Shown: positions 54,795-61,242 of the stretch, in pieces
Numbering within the stretch: position 1 is the stretch's first letter
How the letters are laid out: every line of letters begins with the position of its first letter
DNA from: Neobacillus sp. WH10
GTDB lineage: Bacteria; Bacillota; Bacilli; Bacillales; Cytobacillaceae
Assembly: GCF_030123405.1 (NCBI RefSeq)
Contig: NZ_CP126110.1
Coordinates: forward strand, 868,001 to 932,000
Direction: 5' to 3'
Length of the DNA stretch: 64,000 bases
Position numbers and translations under genes: made by a program
Notes under the pieces: model-generated
Told to the model about the DNA's origin: nothing
Databases searched by the model: none
Seen by the model: only the letters and a program-made list of their open reading frames with translations

Positions 54795-55264
54795 CGAACA
54801 ATGGATGGAGAAAAAAGCTAGATGCTGCCTGAATGCAGGTTTCATTCGGACAAGGGAAGGAGAAAAAAGCTAAATCCTGTCCGAATGCGGGTCTCATTCG
54901 GACAAGACAAGGCAAAAAAAGCAAGATCCTGTCTGAATGCAGTTCTCATTCGGACAAGACAAAGCAAAAAAAGCAAGATCCTGTCTGAATGCAGGTTTCA
55001 TTCGGACAAGGGAAGGAGAAAAAAGCTAAATCCTGTCCGAATGCGGGTCTCATTCGGACAAGACAAGGCAAAAAAAGCAAGATGCTGTCTGAATGAAGGT
55101 CTCATTCGGACAAGGGAAAGGGAAAAAAGCTCGATCCTGTCTGAATGCGGGTCTCATTCGGACAAGACAAGGCAAAAAAAGCAAGATCCTGTCCGAATGC
55201 AGGTCACATTCGGACAAGGGAAAGAGAAAAAAGCAAGAACCTGTCTGAATGCAGGTATCATTCA
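54795..55264. repeat. Tandem array F: nine to ten units in exact 52-bp register
   Basis: CGGACA starts at 54847, 54899, 54951, 55003, 55055, 55107, 55159 and 55211, all 52 bp apart; worn first (54795) and last (55263) copies are also in register. Units alternate between two subtypes (AAGACAAGGCAAAAAAAGCAAG and AAGGGAAGGAGAAAAAAGC) in part, which suggests growth by two-unit duplication. The inverted pair CCTGTCNGAATG / CATTCGGACA is kept. ORFs across it are artefacts, since 52 is not a multiple of three. Confidence 0.97.
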
Positions 55265-55310
55265 GTTTATCAACATCTTTCAAATTAACTTAAAATATTT
55301 CATGCAATAC
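55265..55310 (+). repeat. 46-bp direct repeat, left copy, flanking the GntR-ABC operon
   Basis: GTTTATCAACATCTTTCA continues to TTAAAATATTTCATG. The right copy is at 57404-57450, about 90% identical. The left copy abuts the last unit of array F. Confidence 0.75.
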
Positions 55311-55478
55311 TAAAAATGTGCATGACGGTTGAAAGGTTTTGTGTTAGATATTACCTCCCCCACAATCTCTCCTGTTTTGAGTTTACATACATTCCTTCCA
55401 TTTATTAGTGAGATAAATCCAAATTTAATCCAATATAACATAAAAATGGATAATTCTATTGACTAATCTGTATATAAT

Positions 55479-55497
55479 GTATATATTGTATATATAC
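55479..55497 (+). promoter_or_regulatory. GntR (YtrA-type) operator and promoter
   Basis: GTATATAT-TGT-ATATATAC is a perfect dyad 25 bp before the gntR start. TTGACT (55459-55464) and a TATATT 17 nt later form the promoter, which the dyad covers. Autoregulation by the GntR protein is likely. Confidence 0.7.
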
Positions 55498-55521
55498 GAT
55501 ATGTAAATCGAAGGTGACTAA

Positions 55522-55902
55522 ATGGATATCATTATTTCGAATTCCGTGAAAGACCCCATTTACCAGCAAATTATTAAGCAAATTAAGGAACTTGTTTTAA
55601 CTGGAAAGCTGTCAGAAGGTGATTCACTCCCTTCTATTCGCCAGTTAGCAAAAGATTTGCAGGTTAGCGTTATTACGACAAAGCGAGCTTATGAAGAATT
55701 AGAGAGTGACGGGTTTATCGTCTCAATTGTTGGAAAGGGATCATTTATTGCTAGTCAAAATCAAGAGTTATTAAAAGAACGGCGTTTGAAAATAATCGAG
55801 GAAAAATTAATCGAAATCATTGAAGAAAGTAAGCTCGTTCATCTTTCAAAAGAGGAACTAATAGAATTGATTTTAATTTTGTATGGAGATGATTTGAAAT
55901 GA
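55522..55902 (+). CDS. GntR-family repressor, YtrA subfamily
   Basis: A 126-residue short GntR protein with HTH 'PIYQQIIKQIKELVLTGKLS', 'LPSIRQLAKDLQVSVITTKR' and 'AYEELESDGFIVSIVGKGSF'. The YtrA group has only a short helical tail and controls adjoining ABC transporter genes, often responding to envelope stress or antibiotics. The stop overlaps the next start by 4 bp. ATG 55522 follows GAAGGTG. Confidence 0.92.
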   Translation: MDIIISNSVKDPIYQQIIKQIKELVLTGKLSEGDSLPSIRQLAKDLQVSVITTKRAYEELESDGFIVSIVGKGSFIASQNQELLKERRLKIIEEKLIEIIEESKLVHLSKEELIELILILYGDDLK

Positions 55903-56771
55903 CGAATGTAGTTGAATTTAATAATGTGAAAAAATCATTTAAGAATTTTTCATTGGATGATGTTTCATTTTCGATAAAAAAAGGATTTGTCACTGGGTTT
56001 ATTGGGGCCAATGGAGCTGGTAAAAGTACAACGATAAAATTATTAATGAAATTATTAAGAAAAGATAGCGGCAACATTACTATTTTTGGTCTTGATCAAG
56101 ACAAACATAATCAAGAGATTAAAGAACGAATTGGTTTTGTGTATGATGAAAATTGCTTTTACGATACTTTATCCATCAGGGAACTGCGAAAAATAATAGC
56201 TCCAATGTATCAAAAATGGAATGATAACCTTTTTTATAAGTACTTAGATCAATTTAGTTTACCTGAGAAACAGCCAATTAAAAACTTTTCAAAGGGAATG
56301 AAAATGAAAATGGCGATCCTTTTCGCGATCAGCCATGACCCGGAATTCATCATTATGGATGAACCTACATCTGGGCTTGACCCTGTTTTTAGAAGAGAAG
56401 TATTAGAACTCTTGCATGAAATCATGTTAGATGACCAAAAAACGATTTTCTTTTCTACCCATATTACAACAGATCTAGATAGAATTGCTGATTATATCAC
56501 ATACATTCACAAAGGAAAAATTCTCTTTTCAAAGGAAAGGGAAGAACTGCTAACGGAATATGGAATTGTCAAAGGAAGCAATGACTTATTAGATCGAGAT
56601 ACAGAAAAAGAATTTGTAAGTATTCGGAAGACGAGTGTAGGTTTTGAAGCATTAACAAGTTGTGTGAAGAAAACAAGGGATATTTTTGGTGATGAGGTTT
56701 TAATTGAAAAGCCCAGCCTTGAAGACATCATGTATTATACAAATAAGGGGGATTTGAAATGTACTCTTTAA
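55899..56771 (+). CDS. ABC transporter ATP-binding protein
   Basis: A 290-residue ATPase with Walker A 'GANGAGKST', signature 'NFSKGMKMKM', Walker B 'FIIMDEPTSGLDP' and switch His in 'FFSTHITTD'. It belongs to the YtrB/CcmA-like group paired with GntR regulators. The C-terminal 70 residues are subfamily-specific. The gene overlaps both neighbours (4 bp and 13 bp), so the three form one coupled unit. Confidence 0.95.
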   Translation: MTNVVEFNNVKKSFKNFSLDDVSFSIKKGFVTGFIGANGAGKSTTIKLLMKLLRKDSGNITIFGLDQDKHNQEIKERIGFVYDENCFYDTLSIRELRKIIAPMYQKWNDNLFYKYLDQFSLPEKQPIKNFSKGMKMKMAILFAISHDPEFIIMDEPTSGLDPVFRREVLELLHEIMLDDQKTIFFSTHITTDLDRIADYITYIHKGKILFSKEREELLTEYGIVKGSNDLLDRDTEKEFVSIRKTSVGFEALTSCVKKTRDIFGDEVLIEKPSLEDIMYYTNKGDLKCTL

Positions 56772-57388
56772 TCTTGAAAGATTTTCTTATGTTAAAAAAG
56801 ATGTTATTAATTATAACGGGATTAATGACTCTTTGGTATATTCTGCAGTTTTCCTCTGTTTTTATCATTGCACTTGCAGGTTTTCTATTTATTTCTAATA
56901 CTGGCAGCTTCGAGGATCGTAATAATTCTCATATCATGCTAAACAGTTTACCTATTAATCGGAAAAGTATCATCTCCTCCAAATATATTGGAGCTTTGAT
57001 TTTTGGGATAGTTACTGTTTTTTTAGCGTCTTTATTTCAAGTTGTCTTTTATTTTGCTTTTGATGCTTATACACAGCCTTTTCCTGAGGTTTATGATCTA
57101 TTAATTGGTATGCTATGCATCTTTTTATTTACCTCTATCTATTATCCAATTTTATATAAATTTGGGGAGAAATATACTAGAATCATCCTGATGTTTATAG
57201 GGTTTACTATTATTGTCTTTGGTAATATAATGATGCATTTATTTAAAGATAAAATCGAAACAATTAAATTATTTTTAAGTCAATTTACAGCCAACCAATT
57301 AATATTAACTGGAACTGTCATCACAGTTCTTCTATTTTTATTATCATGGCTAGGCACAATAAAAATATATGAAGCGAAAGATTTTTAG
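56759..57388 (+). CDS. ABC-2 type permease subunit
   Basis: A 209-residue membrane protein with six hydrophobic segments and the ABC-2 pattern 'SFEDRNNSHIMLNSLPINRK' after TM2. This loop is typical of small permeases in GntR-ABC operons (YtrC/D, BcrB-like). It would act as a dimer with the ATPase, probably exporting a lipid, peptide or drug or sensing envelope stress. Confidence 0.88.
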   Translation: MYSLILKDFLMLKKMLLIITGLMTLWYILQFSSVFIIALAGFLFISNTGSFEDRNNSHIMLNSLPINRKSIISSKYIGALIFGIVTVFLASLFQVVFYFAFDAYTQPFPEVYDLLIGMLCIFLFTSIYYPILYKFGEKYTRIILMFIGFTIIVFGNIMMHLFKDKIETIKLFLSQFTANQLILTGTVITVLLFLLSWLGTIKIYEAKDF

Positions 57389-57403
57389 AGGAAATCATAA
57401 AAA

Positions 57404-57450
57404 GTTTATCAACATTTTTCATATTAAACTTAAAATATTTCATGATATAC
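57404..57450 (+). repeat. 46-bp direct repeat, right copy
   Basis: GTTTATCAACATTTTTCA continues to TTAAAATATTTCATG, repeating 55265-55310 in the same orientation. Together the copies enclose exactly the gntR-ABC unit. Confidence 0.75.
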
Positions 57451-57459
57451 TTGCATGCC

Positions 57460-57497
57460 AAAAAACCTTCCAAATTTTACGTTTGGAAGGTTTTTTG
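57460..57497 (+). terminator. Terminator of the GntR-ABC operon
   Basis: AAAAAACCTTCCAAA and TTTGGAAGGTTTTTT form a perfect 15-bp stem around TTTTACG. Confidence 0.95.
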
Positions 57498-57601
57498 TTA
57501 GATTGATAGCTTGGTAAAATAATAAAAAAACTTATCCAAATGATTAGCACTTATTCAATATGAGTACGGTTGTATACCAGAAATAATTTTATAACAAAGT
57601 G

Positions 57602-57780
57602 GTTGACTTCTGGTTTAGATGTAACTATAATGGTTACATCTAAGGGGTGGCAAATTTGAAAATTAGCAGGAAAGCGTTTTTGAACATATTACAATGGAAA
57701 AAGTAGATACATCATTAGTAAATAGGTTAAAATCTTCACCATAAATTATTTACCATGTGCAGTTCTCTGAATTGAGATGT
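57602..57780 (+). promoter_or_regulatory. Orphan promoter/operator (TTAGATGTAAC-N7-GTTACATCTAA) with no intact gene
   Basis: TTGACT (57603-57608) is followed by an 11-bp perfect dyad (57615-57625 / 57633-57643). After GGGGTGG a frame of 16 codons (LKISRKAFLNILQWKK) begins at about 57656 and stops; nothing longer follows. The operator matches that of the next gene, so a regulated gene appears to have been lost here. Confidence 0.55.
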
Positions 57781-57796
57781 ACATTTTTTTAACCTT

Positions 57797-57823
57797 TAGT
57801 TGTAACTAGAATAGTTACAACTA
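57797..57823 (+). promoter_or_regulatory. Operator TAGTTGTAAC-N7-GTTACAACTA before the DsbA-like gene
   Basis: A 10-bp perfect dyad with a 7-nt spacer, 34 bp before the start codon. Architecture and half-site equal those at 57615-57643 and at the ywnB-like promoter (1654-1691). A redox-sensing HxlR/MarR-type regulator is plausible from the genes controlled; none is encoded nearby. Confidence 0.75.
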
Positions 57824-57856
57824 TGAAGGATGATAAAAGAAAGGGAGAGATACTAA

Positions 57857-58507
57857 ATGACTGTAAAAATTAAAGCTTATTCTGATTTCATATGTCCATT
57901 TTGTTTTTTAGGAAAAGGCCCTTTAGATGAAATCGTAAAGGAAAAGGGTGTAGAGGTAGAATGGATGCCATTTGAATTACGTCCAGATCCATACCCTAAA
58001 ATTGATCCATGGAAAGATCCTGCTAAATTAAGGTCTTGGGATTCCTTTATTAAGCCTGCTGCAAAGAAGCTAGGGGTTGATATGCGTTTACCGCAAATTT
58101 CTCCTCATCCATATACACATTTGGCTTTTGAGGGGTACCAGTTTGCGAAGGAACATGGGAAGGGAAATGAGTACCAACACAGAGTTTTTACCGCGTTTTT
58201 TCAAGAAGAACAAAATATAGAAGACATCGAAGTGCTGACGAACATAGCAGGAGAAGTGGGACTTTCTAAGGATGCTTTTAAGGAAGCATTAGTATCACGG
58301 AAATATCGTGAAGCCCATCAAGAAGCTTTAAAACATGCTTATGAAGAAGCGAAAATTACGGCTGTTCCAACCTTTGTAATTGGCGATGAAGTGATTCAAG
58401 GGATAGCCAGTAAAGAAAAATTAGCACAAGTGATTGATAAGGCATTGGAAAAAAACAAAGCAAATGATCTTGATGGTATGCAGTGCAATATGGATGGGTA
58501 TTGCTAA
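57857..58507 (+). CDS. DsbA-family oxidoreductase, FrnE-like
   Basis: A 216-residue thioredoxin-fold protein with the active site 'SDFICPFCFLGKGPLDE' (CPFC near residues 14-17), a helical insert, and the cis-Pro segment 'AVPTFVIGDEVIQG'. FrnE-like proteins are cytoplasmic thiol oxidoreductases or isomerases (2-hydroxychromene-2-carboxylate isomerase fold) linked to oxidative stress. No signal peptide. AAGGGAGAG precedes ATG 57857. It probably shares induction with the nitroreductase 122 bp downstream. Confidence 0.9.
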   Translation: MTVKIKAYSDFICPFCFLGKGPLDEIVKEKGVEVEWMPFELRPDPYPKIDPWKDPAKLRSWDSFIKPAAKKLGVDMRLPQISPHPYTHLAFEGYQFAKEHGKGNEYQHRVFTAFFQEEQNIEDIEVLTNIAGEVGLSKDAFKEALVSRKYREAHQEALKHAYEEAKITAVPTFVIGDEVIQGIASKEKLAQVIDKALEKNKANDLDGMQCNMDGYC

Positions 58508-58629
58508 GTACTAGATGACACTGAAAAGTGGACTGTTATAAGCAGGTATTATTCATAAATAATTGTCCAGCCTTTACAAGAATGAATGTAAATGTTATTT
58601 GAAATTAAACAAAATTTGGAGGAATTAAA

Positions 58630-59232
58630 ATGTCAACAACTACAACAACTTTAAAAGAAGCAATCGTTAATCGCCGTTCCATTCGTAAAGTGAAAAAGAA
58701 TGAAACTATTACGAAAGAAAGAATTAATGAAGTAGTAAAAACAGCTTTACATGCACCATCGTCTTTTAATATGCAAAGCAGTCGTATTGTTGTGCTCATG
58801 AACGCTGAGCATGAAAAGTTCTGGGATATCGTAAAAGAAACACTGCGTCCACGTGTTCCAGAAGAAAACTTTGGAGCAACTGTTGAAAGATTGCAAGGAT
58901 TTCGAGATGGGGCAGGTACGATATTATTTTTCGAAAATCAAGAAACAGTAAAGACAATGCAAGAAAATGCACCATCCTATAAAGAGCAATTTCCATTTTG
59001 GTCACATCAAGGAAACGCTATGCTGCAATATGCAATGTGGATGTCTTTAACAGCAGAGGGCATTGGAGCATCTTTACAGCATTATAATCCTATTATTGAT
59101 GAAGAAGTGAAGAGAACATGGGATATTCCAGCAGAATGGACCTTAATAGCACAAATGCCATTTGGTGAGCCAAATGAAGAACCAGGTGAAAGAACATTTT
59201 TGCCTTTTGAAGATATCGTGAAATTTTATTAA
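58630..59232 (+). CDS. NAD(P)H nitroreductase, YodC/MhqN-like
   Basis: A 200-residue FMN enzyme: 'AIVNRRSIRKVKKNETITKE' (FMN phosphate site), 'APSSFNMQSSRIVVL', 'SLTAEGIGASLQHYNPIIDE' and 'MPFGEPNEEPGERTFLPFED'. The group reduces quinones and nitro compounds and in B. subtilis is induced by quinones or electrophiles through YodB/MhqR-type repressors. GGAGG 8 nt before ATG 58630. Together with the DsbA-like gene behind the GTAAC dyad, it suggests an electrophile-stress unit. Confidence 0.9.
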   Translation: MSTTTTTLKEAIVNRRSIRKVKKNETITKERINEVVKTALHAPSSFNMQSSRIVVLMNAEHEKFWDIVKETLRPRVPEENFGATVERLQGFRDGAGTILFFENQETVKTMQENAPSYKEQFPFWSHQGNAMLQYAMWMSLTAEGIGASLQHYNPIIDEEVKRTWDIPAEWTLIAQMPFGEPNEEPGERTFLPFEDIVKFY

Positions 59233-59334
59233 TCCAAAGCCTTTTCCAAAGCCATAGTCGTTAAGCATGATCTCTTGATCCCTTTAAGTAGATTCTTCAG
59301 AAAAAAGAATTAAGAATGTATTTGTTGAATATTA

Positions 59335-59385
59335 GTGCCTGTTCTCCCCATTCGTAACGCCTAAACACACAGGGGGACAGGCACC
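59335..59385 (+). repeat. REP-like hairpin
   Basis: GTGCCTGTTCTCCCC...GGGGGACAGGCACC around GTAACGCCTAAAC; another GTGCCTGAC family member, followed by TTTTA, downstream of the nitroreductase. Confidence 0.8.
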
Positions 59386-59451
59386 TTTTATTTATAAGCA
59401 AAGTGTGTGGAATTTGGATGCTCACTTCTGAGTCAATAGGAGTGTGAGAGT

Positions 59452-59590
59452 AAAAAAATATCCGGCGCTTGGCCGGATAAAAAGATATATGTGAAATGGG
59501 GGTGAAAGGCTATGAAAAAATCATGTCCTTCCCATATATTTCATCATATACCATTGAAATGAACAATCTATGAATAAACTATTAAATTGT
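59452..59590 (+). other. Hairpin plus mini-ORF module, copy 2 (MKKSCP...)
   Basis: TCCGGCGCTTGGCCGGA hairpin, GGGGGTGAAAGG, then ATG 59512 with MKKSCPSHIFHHIPLK and TGA (59560-59562). It repeats the module at 34750-34924; nucleotide similarity extends beyond the stop into AATGAACAA and ATGAATAAAC. Confidence 0.5.
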
Positions 59591-59717
59591 TCTTAAAATA
59601 TGGGCGAGTTCCAACCAACGGAACTAGACTAAAATAGTCAAGTGCTTGATTGATATCATGAATATTAATTAGAGACCGTAAATCATTACCCAAAAAATGA
59701 TGTGGGAACTGTTTTTA

Positions 59718-60158
59718 TCATTTGTTCTGTGAACCTGTCACTTCTATCCACTTAGTTATCACGTCTTCAAGCTTTTTTTCCTTAACCTTCACATCATTCA
59801 TATCAGTAAATTTTATGATAGCTCGATCATCAGAAACCCAATCCAATAATCCTGTAGTGTCATCAAACAAAGGTCCTTTCCCTTTGTTATCTTTTACCTT
59901 GGCACCACAATGAAAGACAAGCCGGAAAAACCCTTTACCTTGAAGATTAAACGTCACGATATCTTGATTGTTAAAACAGAAACTTGGAGCATTCCATTTT
60001 ATCTGTTCAGTAATTTTGTTATTTGTATTTAAAATGATGTTTCGAACTTCCTCTATTTCTTTTTTAAAGGGATGTTCAAGATTGTTTATATATTCAATTA
60101 CTTGTTCATGACCAGTCAGGTTCCCTGATTTCTTCCCTGCTTTTTTATTTGTTGTCAT
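59718..60158 (-). CDS. DUF1801 family protein (YdhG/YobT-like)
   Basis: A 146-residue cytosolic protein with the DUF1801 pattern: 'VIEYINNLEHPFKKEIEEVR', 'EQIKWNAPSFCFNNQDIVTF' and 'GPLFDDTTGLLDWVSDDRAI'. The fold is related to iron-sulfur-scaffold-like Fra/YdhG proteins and no function is established. ATG 60158 has GGAGTTGG upstream. Monocistronic. Confidence 0.85.
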   Translation of the reverse strand: MTTNKKAGKKSGNLTGHEQVIEYINNLEHPFKKEIEEVRNIILNTNNKITEQIKWNAPSFCFNNQDIVTFNLQGKGFFRLVFHCGAKVKDNKGKGPLFDDTTGLLDWVSDDRAIIKFTDMNDVKVKEKKLEDVITKWIEVTGSQNK

Positions 60159-60629
60159 ATTAGTTCCAACTCCTTTTATCTCTAATAAGATTTCTCGACT
60201 GAAGTTGAATGACCAAGCTGTTCCATTTTATCAAATGAGGAATACTACTAATCTTAGCTATTCTACTACTTATCCAGTTTCTCCTCTAAGGAAGCGAGTA
60301 ATACTTTAGTGGGAAATTTACGTGAATTTTTGAAGTTGGCTCATGCCCCCTTATGCAATAAAGTACTTTTGGTTAGATAGTGCCAAGGTTTTTTCGGTTT
60401 CTAGGATCGCCATCATGTCCATAATCCTATTGGTTTAACAAGAGAAAAAGTATTATAGAATCATGTGAAGATGTAAAATTAGCCTTTAAAATGAGTAGTA
60501 AGCAGTTCAATTTTTGTGAAGAACAGTAAAAATCTGTAGATATTGTGAAAAATGTAAGGAATGGTACTTCGCAAAGAAGAAAAAAGGTAAAATGGTATTA
60601 AGAAAGGGACAAGGAGTGAATACAATTAA
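60159..60629. other. Gene-free stretch upstream of cueP
   Basis: No ORF with a ribosome site, no repeat of the families above and no recognised metal-regulator box. A short - strand frame (MDMMAILETEKTLALSNQKY, about 60353-60425) lacks a ribosome site and is not called. Confidence 0.4.
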
Positions 60630-61166
60630 ATGAAATTAAAATTAATTGTGGTTTCTTTATTGGCTTCCATTGTACTAGCTGCTTGCAGCGGTACAAGTAC
60701 AGATGAAGGAAAGCCTGCAAAAGAAAAGGATACGAGCGATATTAAGGAATTGGTAAGTGATTATAGTGGAGGTAACAAAAAAGTTCAAAATGCCTCTATT
60801 ACGTCTCAACAACTCATTGTGACTAACAAAGATGGGAGCGAGACTGCCTATGCCTTGCCTAAAGACGAATTTTTTGTTTCTATTGCCCCTTATGTCAATG
60901 AAACCCATCCTTGAACGAATCATAGCTTGACAGGTTGTCAAGGTGAACTAGCAAATAAAGAGTTTAAGTTATACATTGAAGACGAGGAAGGCAAAGTAAT
61001 CCGAGATGAAATGATAAAATCCCAATCTAATGGATTTATCGATCTATGGCTGCCACGAGATAAAACGTATCAAATCAAGATTGAGCAAGACGGAAAAAAG
61101 GTGGAGTCAGAGCTCTCTACTTTTGAAAAAGACGCAACTTGCATTACAACTATGCAGTTGATGTAG
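60630..61166 (+). CDS. cueP: CueP copper-binding lipoprotein with in-frame TGA at a conserved Cys: candidate selenoprotein
   Basis: One frame of 178 residues runs from ATG 60630 to TAG 61164-61166, interrupted only by TGA at 60912-60914 (codon 95). It has a lipoprotein signal 'LLASIVLAACSGTS', then 'ELVSDYSGGNKKVQNASITS', 'VSIAPYVNETHP-U-TNHSLTGCQGEL', 'GFIDLWLPRDKTYQIKIEQ' and 'ATCITTMQLM'. This is CueP, the extracytoplasmic copper-binding protein. The Salmonella protein has three conserved Cys (96, 104, 172 as I recall); here they align with U95, C103 and C171. A perfect hairpin with loop GGT follows the TGA. Annotators would split it into a 94-aa lipoprotein and a 79-aa fragment. A nonsense mutation is the alternative. 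Confidence 0.88.
60926..60942 (+). promoter_or_regulatory. Bacterial SECIS-like stem-loop in cueP
   Basis: CTTGACA-GGT-TGTCAAG: a perfect 7-bp stem with loop GGT. The loop begins 18 nt after the UGA, the same distance and the same first loop bases (GGU) as in the E. coli fdhF SECIS. It falls inside coding sequence, where such perfect symmetry is not required by the protein. I see no bulged U of the fdhF kind. Confidence 0.75.
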
Positions 61167-61192
61167 TAAAAGTAAAAAAAGATGAAAGAATA

Positions 61193-61242
61193 AAAAAGAT
61201 CGGGATTCACCCAAATAAAGGTAAATCCCGATCTTTTTTATT
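61193..61242. terminator. Bidirectional terminator between cueP and the UPF0173 gene
   Basis: AAAAAAGATCGGGATT and AATCCCGATCTTTTTT form a perfect stem with a 16-nt loop between the convergent genes. Confidence 0.95.

Noticed and set aside
54822..55313. 163-codon ORF across array F (and similar frames over arrays A, D and E)
   Set aside because: The translation is only the 52-bp repeat read in three successive frames (156-bp cycle); no ribosome site and open frames exist on both strands.
60353..60425. Small - strand ORF MDMMAILETEK...
   Set aside because: No ribosome site, no neighbouring context and only about 23 codons.
60927..61166. Separate 79-residue gene downstream of a 94-residue lipoprotein
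   Set aside because: It has no ribosome site, lies in the same frame, and continues the CueP family sequence without a gap; it is the second half of cueP after the TGA.
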